NCBI RefSeq assembly: GCF_023715685.1
Contig: NZ_JAMBOQ010000002.1
Coordinates: forward strand, 1 to 64,000
DNA: 64,000 nucleotides
Reading direction: 5' to 3'
Source of the DNA: Priestia aryabhattai
GTDB lineage: Bacteria; Bacillota; Bacilli; Bacillales; Bacillaceae_H
Part shown: one piece after another, positions 36,121-45,623 of the stretch
How the letters are laid out: every line of letters begins with the position of its first letter
Numbering within the stretch: the stretch's first letter is position 1
Program-made: the position numbers and the translations under genes
Notes under the pieces: model-generated
Seen by the model: the letters and a program-made list of their open reading frames with translations, nothing else
Database searches by the model: none
Told to the model about the DNA's origin: nothing

Positions 36121-37545
36121 ATGTTAAAAACTACTCAAAAAGAATTTTGGTTTATTGTTGGTTCACAGCACCTTTATGGAAAAGAAGCACTAGCAGAAGT
36201 AAAAGCACACGCGCAAACAATGACTAATGCTTTAAATGAAAGCGGTATCTTACCTTATCCGCTCGTGCTGAAGGATTTAGCTGTTAATGCTGATACAATC
36301 ACAAAGATGATGAAAGAAGTTAATTACCGAGATGAAGTTGCCGGTGTGATCACGTGGATGCATACGTTCTCACCTGCAAAAATGTGGATTCGCGGCACAA
36401 AATTATTACAAAAACCGCTGCTTCATTTGGCAACACAATTTAATGAAAGCATTCCTTGGGAAACCATTGATATGGATTTTATGAACTTGAATCAATCTGC
36501 TCACGGTGATCGTGAATACGGTTTTATCAACGCGCGTTTGAACAAGCAAAATAAAATCGTAGTGGGCTACTGGGAGCGCCCTGAAGTACAGCAGCAAATT
36601 GCACAATGGATGGATGTAGCGGCTGCTTATAATGAAAGCTTTAACATTAAAGTTGCGCGTTTTGGTGACAACATGCGTAACGTTGGAGTAACGGAAGGAG
36701 ATAAAATTGAAGCGCAAATTCAATTTGGCTGGACGGTTGACTACTTTGGAATTGGTGACCTTGTTCAATATGTAAATGGCGTTACGGAAGAAGAAATCAA
36801 TGATTTATTTGCCGAATATGCAGACGCGTATGAATTTGTTTACGGTGATTATCGTGTAGAAGATTGGGAATCTAGCGTAAAAGTACAGGCAAGCTATGAA
36901 ATTGCGATTAAACGTTTTCTTGATGAAGGCGGCTACAGCGCTTTTACCACTAACTTTGAAGATTTGTACGGCATGAAACAGCTTCCTGGTCTAGCAGTAC
37001 AGCGCTTGATGGCACAGGGATACGGCTTTGCTGGTGAAGGAGACTGGAAAACAGCCGCGCTTGACCGCTTACTCAAAGTGATGAGCCATAATCAGTCAAC
37101 GGGCTTTATGGAAGACTACACGTATGAATTAGCTCCCGGTCGTGAGTCAGTGCTTCAATCACACATGCTTGAAGTAGACCCAACGCTAGCAACAAACAAG
37201 CCAAAACTAATCGTCTCTCCGCTAGGAATCGGCAACCGCGAAGACCCGGCCCGCTTAGTATTTGACGGTAAACAAGGCGAAGGCGTAGTGGTTTCCATGG
37301 CTGACTTTGGTACGCATTACAAGCTGTTAATTAACGAAGTATCCGCATTTGAGCCGGAAGCTCCAGCTCCAAATCTTCCGGTGGCGCGCGTGCTTTGGAA
37401 CATTAAGCCAAACTTCCAAGACGGCGTTAAAGCGTGGATTGAAAACGGAGGCGGTCACCATACGGTACTTTCATTAAATTTAACCACGGATCAAATTGTA
37501 AGCTATGCAAAGCTTGTTAATTTAGAGTACGTCATTATTAAGTAA
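36121..37545 (+). CDS. araA: L-arabinose isomerase
   Basis: The 474-residue isomerase turns L-arabinose into L-ribulose with a manganese ion. Metal-binding and catalytic segments are [33 protein letters not shown] and GGGHHTVLS. It opens with [12 protein letters not shown], as in all AraA proteins. It follows araD by 29 bp. A hairpin without U-run lies between araA and the transporter gene and may separate their expression levels. Confidence 0.96.
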   Translation: MLKTTQKEFWFIVGSQHLYGKEALAEVKAHAQTMTNALNESGILPYPLVLKDLAVNADTITKMMKEVNYRDEVAGVITWMHTFSPAKMWIRGTKLLQKPLLHLATQFNESIPWETIDMDFMNLNQSAHGDREYGFINARLNKQNKIVVGYWERPEVQQQIAQWMDVAAAYNESFNIKVARFGDNMRNVGVTEGDKIEAQIQFGWTVDYFGIGDLVQYVNGVTEEEINDLFAEYADAYEFVYGDYRVEDWESSVKVQASYEIAIKRFLDEGGYSAFTTNFEDLYGMKQLPGLAVQRLMAQGYGFAGEGDWKTAALDRLLKVMSHNQSTGFMEDYTYELAPGRESVLQSHMLEVDPTLATNKPKLIVSPLGIGNREDPARLVFDGKQGEGVVVSMADFGTHYKLLINEVSAFEPEAPAPNLPVARVLWNIKPNFQDGVKAWIENGGGHHTVLSLNLTTDQIVSYAKLVNLEYVIIK

Positions 37546-37553
37546 GCATTCTT

Positions 37554-37584
37554 ATTTCCAAGGGAGCGTTGCTTCCTTGGAAAT
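37554..37584 (+). promoter_or_regulatory. hairpin between araA and the transporter gene
   Basis: ATTTCCAAGGGAGC pairs with GCTTCCTTGGAAAT. There is no T-run, so it is more likely a transcript-stabilising or processing element than a full terminator. Confidence 0.5.
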
Positions 37585-37651
37585 GAAAATATGATGTAGC
37601 TTTCACTAATCGTGTGGACTATTCGTGAAAGAAAGTCGTTTTTAAGAAAGA

Positions 37652-37667
37652 ATGAAAGCGTTTTAAA
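37652..37667 (+). promoter_or_regulatory. cre (CcpA) site upstream of sugar transporter
   Basis: ATGAAAGCGTTTTAAA matches the cre consensus WTGNAARCGNWWWCAW with one mismatch in the conserved positions. It lies 51 bp before the transporter ATG. Confidence 0.55.
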
Positions 37668-37717
37668 TTCATGTGATAGGTAGCAAAACTAAGACAATAA
37701 AAAGGGGATATATAATC

Positions 37718-39097
37718 ATGAGTAAAGTATCAAGTAAGTTTATCTTCTTCTTCGGCTCATTTGCCGGTATTTTATTCGGTTATGATATTGGGATTATTGC
37801 TGGTGCAGAAGGTCATATCCGTCAAGCATTTCATTTAAGTCCGCTGTGGCTGGGAATTGTTGTTTCGTCTTTAATGGGCGGAGCGATTATCGGTTCCATT
37901 TTAAGCGGTTTATTAGGGGATAAGTTTGGACGAAGAAAGTTAATTTTAATTTCTTCTATCATCTTTCTTTTAGGCTCAATTGGTTCAGCCATCGCACCAG
38001 AGGAAATTACGTTAACGATTGCTCGCGTCTTTTTAGGTACAGCAGTAGGAACGGCTTCTTCTTTAGTTCCTGCATATATGTCAGAAATCGCACCTGCTAA
38101 TATTCGCGGGAAGCTTTCGGGTTTGAACCAATTAATGATTGTAATTGGACTATTATTAAGCTATATCGTAGCCTTTATTTTTGAGCCGGTTCCAAACAGC
38201 TGGCGACTAATGCTTGGCAGCGCCGGTATTTTTGCGGTCGTATTATGCATCGGTATGATAAAGCTTCCAGAGTCACCTCGCTACTTAATTAAAAATGGGA
38301 TGGGAGATAAAGCGCGTGAAGTTTTGCGTACGCTTCGTCCCTCAGCAGCTGAAGTGGAAGCTGAAGTGTCTGAAATTGAAAGCGTAGCTGTGCATGAAGA
38401 ATCAGGCATCAAACAGCTGTTTCATAAAAAATTTCGTTTAGCTTTAATTATTGGCGTCGGAATGGCAACTTTTCAACAGATTCAAGGCGCAAACTCGATT
38501 GTTTATTATGCGACAAGCATTGCCCGTCAAGTGGGTTTAGCCCCGCAGGTAGCAGCTGGTTTTACGGTCATTGTTGGGGTAATCTTCGTCGTGACAACAC
38601 TTATTTTTCTGCAGTTTGTTGATAAATACAACCGCCGTACCATTCTTACGGTTGGCGGAGCGGGAATGGCCCTTTCCTTTTTTACACCGGCTATTCTTGG
38701 AGCAGTAGGTGTTAATGAAGCCGTAGTTAACTGGGTTACGCTAATTGCACTTTGCTGCTTCATCCTTTGCTATGCGTTTTCTTGGGCGCCGCTTACTTGG
38801 ATCATTGTAGGGGAAATTTTCCCGCTTTCTGTACGCGGAATCGGTGCTGGGATTTCGTCTGCCTTTAACTGGACGGGGTCACTGGCAGTTGGGCTTGTGT
38901 TCCCTATTTTAGCTGATCAGTTTAGCTTAGGCGTTATCTTTTCAACTTTCGGGATCATTTGTATTCTCGGATTATTCTTCATACGTTTTGTAGTTGTCGA
39001 AACAAAAGGACGGAGCCTAGAGCAAATTGAAACGGACATGGCAGCTCGCTCTGAAAGAAATTCTTTGAGTCCGGTTGAGCGTAATAAATACGTCTAA
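37718..39097 (+). CDS. MFS sugar/H+ symporter, probable arabinose permease
   Basis: The 459-residue sugar-porter family protein has 12 membrane helices and the hallmarks GDKFGRRKLIL, PESPRYLIKNG, QQIQGANSIVYYA and a late VETKGRSLEQIE. It is the last gene of the arabinose regulon, 172 bp after araA, so L-arabinose is the likely substrate (role of AraE/AraT). The ATG at 37718 is preferred, with AAAAGGGG at 37700-37707. Confidence 0.88.
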   Translation: MSKVSSKFIFFFGSFAGILFGYDIGIIAGAEGHIRQAFHLSPLWLGIVVSSLMGGAIIGSILSGLLGDKFGRRKLILISSIIFLLGSIGSAIAPEEITLTIARVFLGTAVGTASSLVPAYMSEIAPANIRGKLSGLNQLMIVIGLLLSYIVAFIFEPVPNSWRLMLGSAGIFAVVLCIGMIKLPESPRYLIKNGMGDKAREVLRTLRPSAAEVEAEVSEIESVAVHEESGIKQLFHKKFRLALIIGVGMATFQQIQGANSIVYYATSIARQVGLAPQVAAGFTVIVGVIFVVTTLIFLQFVDKYNRRTILTVGGAGMALSFFTPAILGAVGVNEAVVNWVTLIALCCFILCYAFSWAPLTWIIVGEIFPLSVRGIGAGISSAFNWTGSLAVGLVFPILADQFSLGVIFSTFGIICILGLFFIRFVVVETKGRSLEQIETDMAARSERNSLSPVERNKYV

Positions 39098-39119
39098 TTG
39101 TCGTAAACGTTTTAAATGT

Positions 39120-39157
39120 AAGAATCCTTTGCTATCTCAGCAAAGGATTCTTTTTTT
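39120..39157 (+). terminator. arabinose operon terminator
   Basis: AAGAATCCTTTGCT and AGCAAAGGATTCTTTTTTT are 14-base arms with a T-run. Confidence 0.85.
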
Positions 39158-39471
39158 ACGTAATGTGAATGATTCATAGATACGATAAAGGTATCTTTTT
39201 TTTAAAGTCTTTCTATGATTTACAGTAAGACTTTTGGCATATTCTACATAATTCTTAAAGAAACCTTGTAGCAGAAGGCTCAGTCAAACATTATAATAGA
39301 TAATGAATGATGATATATCCTCTTTATTTGTCATATATTTGTATTACATATGTAATTGAAGCAAAACATTCACTTGATATACTGTTTAACGACTTAACTT
39401 TATCTGAAAATTTACAGTGAAATACCTGTTTATAGAGGCTTAGAACATACACAGCAAATGGAGGAGCTATA
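39158..39471. other. gene-free stretch
   Basis: AT-rich with no structure beyond what a promoter for the next gene would need. Confidence 0.4.
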
Positions 39472-39723
39472 ATGGCAAACGAAAAGATGAAAGAAGGACT
39501 TGATCGTTTTATTAAAGAAGATTTAAATGACCTTTTAGGTAGACTGTTCCCTTTAATGGACCGGGAGTGTGCCGAGGAAAAGAGAAAACTTATTGAAACA
39601 GCGGTAGAGTACATTTACTCATCAGGATACCATCAAGGAGCAAAAGACTTAATTGAAACACATCGAAAAGATGATTACAAAATGTTAAGGCAAAAATTAG
39701 CGTCAGCACCTCCTGAAAACTGA
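39472..39723 (+). CDS. hypothetical small helical protein
   Basis: The 83-residue soluble, highly charged, mostly helical protein (MANEKMKEGLDRFIKEDLND to a LASAPPEN tail) has a single cysteine. GGAGGAG precedes the ATG. No family is recognised. It precedes the metE leader but has no shown link with it. Confidence 0.6.
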   Translation: MANEKMKEGLDRFIKEDLNDLLGRLFPLMDRECAEEKRKLIETAVEYIYSSGYHQGAKDLIETHRKDDYKMLRQKLASAPPEN

Positions 39724-39802
39724 TTTTTTTGAAATTTCTTTTGACAATGTAAATCTAAGGTGTTAAGATAACTCTACATTCAAAACATTATAAAAAATTA
39801 AA

Positions 39803-39965
39803 ACTCTTATTGAGAGAGGCGGAGGGACTGGCCCTATGAAGCCCGGCAACCATTTAACGATCCTGTTAAAAAGGTGCTAAATCCTGCAAAGCGTATAGCT
39901 TTGACAAATAAGAGAGGATTTCATAGATACTATGCCTCTCTATTACGAATAGAGAGGCTTTTTAT
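39803..39965 (+). promoter_or_regulatory. SAM-I (S-box) riboswitch with terminator
   Basis: The aptamer runs 39803-39915. P1 is CTCTTATT (39804-39811) with AATAAGAG (39907-39914). Conserved S-box segments are AGAGAGGCGGAGGGACTGGC, GCCCGGCAACC, AAGGTGCTAAATCCTGC and a TTTGACA near the 3' strand. A terminator GCCTCTCT / AGAGAGGC with T residues follows at 39934-39965. Its 5' arm can instead pair with AGAGAGG next to P1, forming the antiterminator. Binding of S-adenosylmethionine should terminate transcription before metE. Confidence 0.93.
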
Positions 39966-40003
39966 TTTATGTAATCCTGTTTTGAATGTAACAATTTTAT
40001 AAA

Positions 40004-40296
40004 AATGCATCAGGTGCTGTGTAACGAATGTACGCAGCTTAAAAGGGAAGACCGGTGAAAATCCGGCGCGGTCCCGCCACTGTAATGGGGAGCAACTTAT
40101 TAACCACTGTTTCATTCTGAAATGGGAAGGGATAGGAAGCGATGAACCTAAGTCAGGAGACCTGCCTGTTGTATGCACTTAAGCTCTACGGGATATAGAG
40201 AGGAGTGAGGAATACGTGTTGAGAAAAACAGGCTATCTCAACTCTAGTTAACGATGCGTATCATCTCTCTTTTCATTTCGAAAAGAGAGATTTTTT
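40004..40296 (+). promoter_or_regulatory. cobalamin riboswitch with terminator
   Basis: The aptamer (40004-40177) shows the core segments CCGGTGAAAATCCGGCGCGG and GTCCCGCCACTGT, and the B12 box AGTCAGGAGACCTGCC (40151-40166), closed by TGCAT / ATGCA. Its expression platform ends in the terminator ATCTCTCTTTTC / GAAAAGAGAGAT with T residues (40262-40296). Adenosylcobalamin binding should stop transcription of metE, sensibly, since a B12-dependent synthase can then take over. It is in series with the SAM-I riboswitch. Confidence 0.93.
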
Positions 40297-40335
40297 AGTT
40301 TAGCGGAAAAAAAGAAACTACAGGGAGTGGAAAAA

Positions 40336-42633
40336 ATGAGCAGTGTAAAAAGTTCAAACTTAGGTTATCCAAGAATTGGTGAAAAACGAGAATGGAAAAA
40401 AGCGCTTGAGCAGTTTTGGGCAGGAAAGCTGGAGAAAGATGTATTTTTGCAAGAAATTGAAGCTCTTCGCCTTGAACATCTTAAAAAACAGCGTGACGCA
40501 GGAATTGAATTGATTCCAGTCGGCGATTTTAGCTTATACGATCACGTGTTAGATACAGCGGTTATGTTTGGTTTGGTGCCAAAACGTTTCAATTATGACG
40601 GAGGGCCGGTATCGCTTGAAACGTATTTTGACATAGCGCGAGGTACAAAAGGTGCAGTAGCATCTACGATGACAAAATGGTTTAACACAAATTATCACTA
40701 TATCGTACCAGAGCTTGACGAAGCAAAGCCTGCTCTTGTAGAAAATCGCCCGCTTCAATTCTACAAAGAAGCAAAACAAAAGCTAAATATCAAAGGAAAG
40801 CCCGTTATTTTAGGGCCAGTGACATTTGTGAAGCTGTCGAAAGGGTATAAAGAAAGTGAGTTTGAAAAAATAGTTGAACAATTTGTTCCTCTTTATGCGA
40901 CTATTTTAGCTGAGCTACAGGCAGAAGGCGTCGAGTGGGTACAGATGGATGAGCCGATTTTATCTACAACGCTATCAAAAGAAGACCTGGCGTTGTACAA
41001 AGAAGTCTATCAATCTTTGAATGAAGCGGCACCGAACGTAAAGGTTATTTTGCAAACGTATTTTGACAGCGTTGATTACTACAAAGAAGTTGTGTCTCTT
41101 CCTGTTCAAGGAATTGGTTTAGACTTTGTACATGACCGCGGAGAAAATCTCACTGCGCTTAATAAATATGGTTTTCCAACTGATAAAGTGCTTGCGGCAG
41201 GAGTTATTGACGGACGAAACATTTGGCGTGAAAATTTGGACGAACAGATTTTAACGCTTAGTGAAATTGAAGAAGTAGTATCAAAAGACCGTTTGATCCT
41301 ACAGCCTTCATCGAGTCTATTACATGTTCCTGTCACGGTGAAAAGCGAAGAAACCATTGATCCAATTTTAAAGAACGCTCTATCCTTTGCAGATGAAAAG
41401 CTGAAGGAAATCACGCTGTTAACAAAAGCGGTGCAGCAAGGAAAAGAAACAATACAAGAAGAGATAAATGTAAGCAAACAGGCCATTCAAGCATTAAATC
41501 AATCATCTTTCCGAAATCATCAGGACGTGCAAGAAGCGCTGAAGCAACTCAGCTATAAAGCGGAGCGTCAAGCACCGTTTGACGTACGTCAGCGCGTTCA
41601 AAAAGAGGCTTTTCAACTGCCGCTTCTTCCAACCACAACAATTGGAAGCTTCCCGCAAACAAAAGAAGTGCGACGCGAGCGTATGAAGTGGCGGAAAGGT
41701 GAGTTAAGCAATGAAGCGTATGAAGCGTACATTAACGATGAAATAAAAAAATGGATTGAAATTCAAGAAGACATCGGCTTAGATGTGCTTGTGCACGGAG
41801 AGTTTGAACGAACGGACATGGTTGAGTACTTCGGTGAAAAATTAGGAGGCTTTCAGTTTACTAAGTTTGGCTGGGTGCAATCATACGGTTCTCGCTGCGT
41901 AAAGCCGCCGCTTATATACGGAGATGTATTCTATCAGCAGGCGATGACGATAAAAGAAACGGTCTATGCGCAATCTCTAACAAATAAGCCGGTTAAAGGA
42001 ATGCTGACGGGTCCAATTACGATTTTAAACTGGTCGTTTGTGCGTGATGATATCTCGCGCTACGACGTGGCAAATCAAATTGCGCTTGCTCTTAGAAAAG
42101 AAGTGGAAGCACTGGAAAGTCAAGGCATCTCGATGATTCAAGTGGATGAACCGGCGCTTCGTGAAGGACTGCCGTTAAAACGAGAAAACTGGGAAAACTA
42201 CTTGAACGCCGCGGTGTATGCGTTCAAGCTAGCCACGGTATCCGTGCAAAATGATACGCAAATTCATACGCATATGTGCTATTCAGAATTCGAAGAGATT
42301 ATCGATGCCATCAAAGCGCTTGATGCCGACGTGATTTCCATTGAAACGTCTAAAAGCCACGGTGAATTAATTTATGCGTTTGAAGAACATACGTACAATC
42401 AAGGAATCGGACTTGGCGTGTACGATATCCACAGTCCGCGCATACCAAAGCTTGAAGAGCTGACGCGAAACATCGACCGCGCCTTGCAGGTCCTTGATCC
42501 TACATTGTTTTGGATTAATCCCGACTGCGGCCTTAAAACAAGAGGAATCAGTGAGACGGTCGAAGCCTTAAAAGTCATGGTTGCTTCAGCAAAGCAAACA
42601 AGACAAAATTTATTGCAAAACGTTCAATCGTAA
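40336..42633 (+). CDS. metE: cobalamin-independent methionine synthase
   Basis: The 765-residue zinc enzyme transfers a methyl group from methyltetrahydropteroyl-triglutamate to homocysteine. Zinc ligands are in the C-terminal barrel: HTHMCYSEF, a glutamate in [13 protein letters not shown] and [12 protein letters not shown]. The N-terminal barrel opens with [17 protein letters not shown] at 40336 is preferred, with AGGGAG 8 bases upstream. Transcription is guarded by the tandem SAM and B12 riboswitches just upstream. Confidence 0.97.
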   Translation: MSSVKSSNLGYPRIGEKREWKKALEQFWAGKLEKDVFLQEIEALRLEHLKKQRDAGIELIPVGDFSLYDHVLDTAVMFGLVPKRFNYDGGPVSLETYFDIARGTKGAVASTMTKWFNTNYHYIVPELDEAKPALVENRPLQFYKEAKQKLNIKGKPVILGPVTFVKLSKGYKESEFEKIVEQFVPLYATILAELQAEGVEWVQMDEPILSTTLSKEDLALYKEVYQSLNEAAPNVKVILQTYFDSVDYYKEVVSLPVQGIGLDFVHDRGENLTALNKYGFPTDKVLAAGVIDGRNIWRENLDEQILTLSEIEEVVSKDRLILQPSSSLLHVPVTVKSEETIDPILKNALSFADEKLKEITLLTKAVQQGKETIQEEINVSKQAIQALNQSSFRNHQDVQEALKQLSYKAERQAPFDVRQRVQKEAFQLPLLPTTTIGSFPQTKEVRRERMKWRKGELSNEAYEAYINDEIKKWIEIQEDIGLDVLVHGEFERTDMVEYFGEKLGGFQFTKFGWVQSYGSRCVKPPLIYGDVFYQQAMTIKETVYAQSLTNKPVKGMLTGPITILNWSFVRDDISRYDVANQIALALRKEVEALESQGISMIQVDEPALREGLPLKRENWENYLNAAVYAFKLATVSVQNDTQIHTHMCYSEFEEIIDAIKALDADVISIETSKSHGELIYAFEEHTYNQGIGLGVYDIHSPRIPKLEELTRNIDRALQVLDPTLFWINPDCGLKTRGISETVEALKVMVASAKQTRQNLLQNVQS

Positions 42634-42640
42634 GGAATCA

Positions 42641-42678
42641 AAAAACAAGCAGTGTAGAGGCTACACTGCTTGTTTTTA
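42641..42678 (+). terminator. metE terminator
   Basis: AAAAACAAGCAGTGTAG and CTACACTGCTTGTTTTT with a 3-base loop. Confidence 0.85.
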
Positions 42679-42768
42679 TAGGGTTTTAAAAGCCCAGAAA
42701 TATCCATTGACACTTCCCGTACATTTTTGTATCTTTTTAAAGTGTTTTTAAAATCAGGGAGGTACAAC

Positions 42769-43386
42769 ATGAGTAACAACAGCACACAGCACGTTAAAAT
42801 TGTAACAGCTGATCCATCAGCGCTAGGCCTATTCGGACTTGCCATGGTGACACTCGTTGCATCGTTTCAAAAGCTTGGGGTAACCGATGGTGTTTCATTG
42901 GTATTGCCATGGGCGATTTTTTTAGGCGGAATAGGACAGTTAATCGCGTCTATTCAAGATTTCAAACATAATAATACCTTTGGCGCAACTGCTTTTGGTG
43001 CCTTCGGGTTATTTTGGTTAGGTGTAGCCATGACATGGCTTATTCAGCTTGGAGCATTTGGGGAAGCGCTAGCAAAAGCAGCGGATCCGAAGCAGCTCGC
43101 ATTTGCTTTTGTAGGCTACTTTATCTTCAGCGTTTTTATGACAGTCGGAGCAATGGGCACTCATAAAGTATTATTTATTATTTTTGTGTTAATTGATTTC
43201 TTATTTATCGGATTATCGCTCAGTACATTTGGTGTGTCATATGAATATACGCACTTACTAGCAGCAGTGTCAGAGCTATTGATTGCTCTGTTTTCATTCT
43301 ATGGATCTGCAGCGGCTGTATTAAATACTCACTATGGTCAAGTTGTGCTTCCAGTGGGCAAGCCGTTTGGTGCATTTATAAAATAA
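42769..43386 (+). CDS. acetate/succinate transporter (GPR1/FUN34/YaaH family)
   Basis: The 205-residue six-helix membrane protein belongs to the AceTr family (SatP/YaaH). The signature at the start of helix 1 reads ADPSALGLFGLAM, a variant of NPAPLGL. ATG at 42769 is preferred for its GGGAGG. It should move acetate or succinate with protons or as a channel. It is monocistronic. Confidence 0.87.
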   Translation: MSNNSTQHVKIVTADPSALGLFGLAMVTLVASFQKLGVTDGVSLVLPWAIFLGGIGQLIASIQDFKHNNTFGATAFGAFGLFWLGVAMTWLIQLGAFGEALAKAADPKQLAFAFVGYFIFSVFMTVGAMGTHKVLFIIFVLIDFLFIGLSLSTFGVSYEYTHLLAAVSELLIALFSFYGSAAAVLNTHYGQVVLPVGKPFGAFIK

Positions 43387-43410
43387 TCAAGACGTTCATT
43401 AAAAAATGAA

Positions 43411-43452
43411 GTAGGATTGAATTCTGTATTATGCAGAGGTCAATCCTTTTTT
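43411..43452 (+). terminator. intrinsic terminator
   Basis: AGGATTGA and TCAATCC followed by six T residues. Confidence 0.7.
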
Positions 43453-43528
43453 GTTTGAACGTTTTTATATATAGTAGAAAGAGATAGTTATATATAATAG
43501 TAGCTTTTAAATGAAAGGAAACGTTCCA

Positions 43529-44011
43529 ATGATTATAAGACAAGTGCAGGAAAATGATTTAAAACAATTAATTACATTAGAAAACAAAGGTTTTACACCT
43601 GAAGAAGCTGCCTCAAAAGACGCGTTTATCACGCGGATTAAAACCATGCCTGATACGTTTATCGTTGTGGAAGAAAATGAAGAAATGATTGGATATGTGA
43701 ACGGACCCGTTATTTCAGCGCCGTTTATCACAGATGATTTGTTTGAAAAAACGATTTCCAACCCTGAGACAGGCGGTCATCAAAGTATTTTAGGCATTGT
43801 AGTAAATCCACAGCATCATCATAAAGGAATTGCCAGTATGCTGCTAGGAGCGTTTGAGAAACAAGCGCGGGACAAACAGCGCTTAACGGTTACATTAACA
43901 TGTAAAGAAGAATTGATTCCTTTTTACGAAAAAAACGGGTATGTGAACCAAGGAGCTGCAGAGTCTCAGCATGCAGGCGTGCAGTGGTTTAATATGAGTA
44001 AAAAGCTTTAA
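43529..44011 (+). CDS. GNAT family N-acetyltransferase
   Basis: The 160-residue GNAT-fold enzyme uses acetyl-CoA; the CoA-binding motif A is LGIVVNPQHHHKGIASMLL (about 91-109). ATG at 43529 is preferred, because AAAGGA lies upstream and overlaps the alternative start at 43511. The acceptor substrate is unknown. Confidence 0.82.
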   Translation: MIIRQVQENDLKQLITLENKGFTPEEAASKDAFITRIKTMPDTFIVVEENEEMIGYVNGPVISAPFITDDLFEKTISNPETGGHQSILGIVVNPQHHHKGIASMLLGAFEKQARDKQRLTVTLTCKEELIPFYEKNGYVNQGAAESQHAGVQWFNMSKKL

Positions 44012-44019
44012 TTTTCATG

Positions 44020-44060
44020 AAAAGCACAAGTTCTCCTTTAAGGAATTTGTGCTTTTTTTA
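44020..44060 (+). terminator. intrinsic terminator
   Basis: AAAGCACAA and TTTGTGCTTTTTTT. Confidence 0.75.
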
Positions 44061-44193
44061 TTAGGTTTAACGAATGCATATAGTAGTAGGTATGTAAGAG
44101 ACACTAATTTGTCAAACATATTTGACAAAAACAAGGAAGATAATATAAGATATGGATGTAAAAAGTTTTTTACATTTTAGAGATGAGTGATGA

Positions 44194-44394
44194 ATGGTGG
44201 AAAACCGAATTAAAGAACTGCGTAAAATCAAACGAATGTCTCAAGATGAACTGGCAAAAGTATGCGGCGTATCGAGACAAACGATTAATGCAATTGAAAA
44301 CAATAAGTATGATCCAAGCTTGACGCTTGCTTTTCAACTGGCCGAAGAGCTGGAAGCAACAGTAGATGAGCTGTTTTTATTTAGAAAATCATGA
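44194..44394 (+). CDS. small XRE-type transcriptional regulator
   Basis: The 66-residue protein is a single helix-turn-helix domain: IKELRKIKRMSQDELAKVCG, then VSRQTINAIENNKYDPSLTL and a final VDELFLF. This is the compact YozG/YgzD-like class that usually controls an adjacent small membrane-protein gene; two short membrane-type frames follow. A promoter upstream contains two TTTGACAAA-like repeats near 44110-44130. Confidence 0.82.
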   Translation: MVENRIKELRKIKRMSQDELAKVCGVSRQTINAIENNKYDPSLTLAFQLAEELEATVDELFLFRKS

Positions 44395-44554
44395 TTTAGT
44401 TAAAAAGGAGAAGGTAATGTGAAGCAACGATCTTACTAGTAGGCGTTTTGACACTTCTGTCTTATAAGCGAACAATACATAAGTAAGTAGAAGATTAATA
44501 ATACTTCTATCACTTCATATAAAAAAGATTTACAGAGCGATGGTGGTGAGATGA

Positions 44555-44719
44555 ATGGAAAATCGAGTTGCAGGAGTAGCTCTTACAAGCACGGGAATGT
44601 TACTGTTGATGGTAACGTTAATACTTCCTGTTCCGGGATTAATATATAGCTTGCTTGTAGGGAGCAGCATTCTACTAAAGGGATGCGGAACTGGAGTAAT
44701 AAAAAGATGCATCACCTAA
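44555..44719 (+). CDS. 54-residue membrane protein
   Basis: The small protein begins MENRVAGVALTSTGMLLLMV and has two hydrophobic segments and a basic tail (VIKRCIT). GGTGAG lies 5' of the ATG. It follows the XRE-type regulator, the arrangement seen for small regulator plus membrane-protein pairs. It has no recognised family. Confidence 0.5.
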   Translation: MENRVAGVALTSTGMLLLMVTLILPVPGLIYSLLVGSSILLKGCGTGVIKRCIT

Positions 44720-44783
44720 AAGCAGGAGGCTATACAATATAAAACCTCATAGATGCAAAGTGATGTAGAAAAGGAGGCTTCTT

Positions 44784-45197
44784 TTGAAAAAAAGAGCAGT
44801 TATTATATGCGTACTTCTATTTATTGTAGTATTTTACTTTACATATACAGGAAAAACCTATCAGTTAAAAGATGTAATAAAAATAGACGAAACAAACGTT
44901 ACGCGTATGGAAATAGATACGGACGAAGGGAAACGTGTGGTAGACGATAAAAAGAATATGAAGCAAATCGTACATTCTTTGTCGCAAGTGGAAGTAAAAA
45001 AAAGCAAGGAACGCGATCCGAAGTTTGACCAGGCTTACTGGGTAAAAATCATTGAAAATGGAAAAGATGCTTACGGCTTCACAATTTACGATGATGATTA
45101 CATAAAAGCATTTAACTTTAAAAGTAAAAAGCAATATACGTATACTATCGTTAAAGATCAAAAAATAGACGTTAAAAAGCTGTTTTCAACTAAATAA
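44784..45197 (+). CDS. hypothetical membrane-anchored protein
   Basis: The 137-residue protein has an N-terminal signal-anchor helix (AVIICVLLFIVVFYFTY) and an extracellular, charged beta-rich domain (VEVKKSKERDP, YWVKIIENG). The start is TTG at 44784, set by a strong AAGGAGG at 44770-44776. The family is unknown. Confidence 0.6.
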   Translation: MKKRAVIICVLLFIVVFYFTYTGKTYQLKDVIKIDETNVTRMEIDTDEGKRVVDDKKNMKQIVHSLSQVEVKKSKERDPKFDQAYWVKIIENGKDAYGFTIYDDDYIKAFNFKSKKQYTYTIVKDQKIDVKKLFSTK

Positions 45198-45244
45198 ACC
45201 TTGTATTGATAGGGAAAAGTACCATAAGCTTTTTCGAACCTACT

Positions 45245-45277
45245 AAAAAAGACAGCGCAGGCTGTCTTTTTTTTATT
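45245..45277 (+). terminator. intrinsic terminator
   Basis: AAAAAAGACAGC and GCTGTCTTTTTTTT. Confidence 0.8.
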
Positions 45278-45316
45278 AAAGTAATAGATTGAAAATTTTG
45301 ATTATTTAAAGCGGAA

Positions 45317-45457
45317 TTAATCCTTGCCTATATAATTAATAAATGATTGTATTAGGTCAATATCAGGGTTAACCAATAGTGCTGGAAGAAGGCCGAATGT
45401 TAATAATACAAGAACGTTGGATCCAATAAAGATGCGAAGTGCTTTTTTGATTTTCAT
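45317..45457 (-). CDS. 46-residue membrane peptide
   Basis: The peptide begins MKIKKALRIFIGSNVLVLLT and has one membrane helix, a proline-containing linker and a short polar end. A clear GGGAGG lies just upstream of the ATG, which supports expression. It resembles small basic-plus-helix peptides of Bacillus; no role can be given. Confidence 0.55.
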   Translation of the reverse strand: MKIKKALRIFIGSNVLVLLTFGLLPALLVNPDIDLIQSFINYIGKD

Positions 45458-45560
45458 GATATTTCCTCCCTTTTTTATATTTTCGTATAAAAAGAGAAAA
45501 AAATCAATAGAAATGTGACGAAATTGTGAACTTTTTGTCTAATAGTCACGACTAGATCAT

Positions 45561-45595
45561 AAAAACCCCCTCTTTGTACTAGACAGAGAGGGGGC
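45561..45595 (-). terminator. terminator of the LysE-family gene
   Basis: CCCCCTCT and AGAGGGGG, with T residues on the minus strand. Confidence 0.75.
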
Positions 45596-45623
45596 ATTAT
45601 AAGTCATAAAGTATGTAGAAAAA

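Noticed and set aside
44419..44486. Possible 22-residue membrane peptide after the XRE regulator
   Set aside because: AAGGAG is present, but the GTG frame stops at once and a one-base change would be needed to reach the hydrophobic frame; too short to support.
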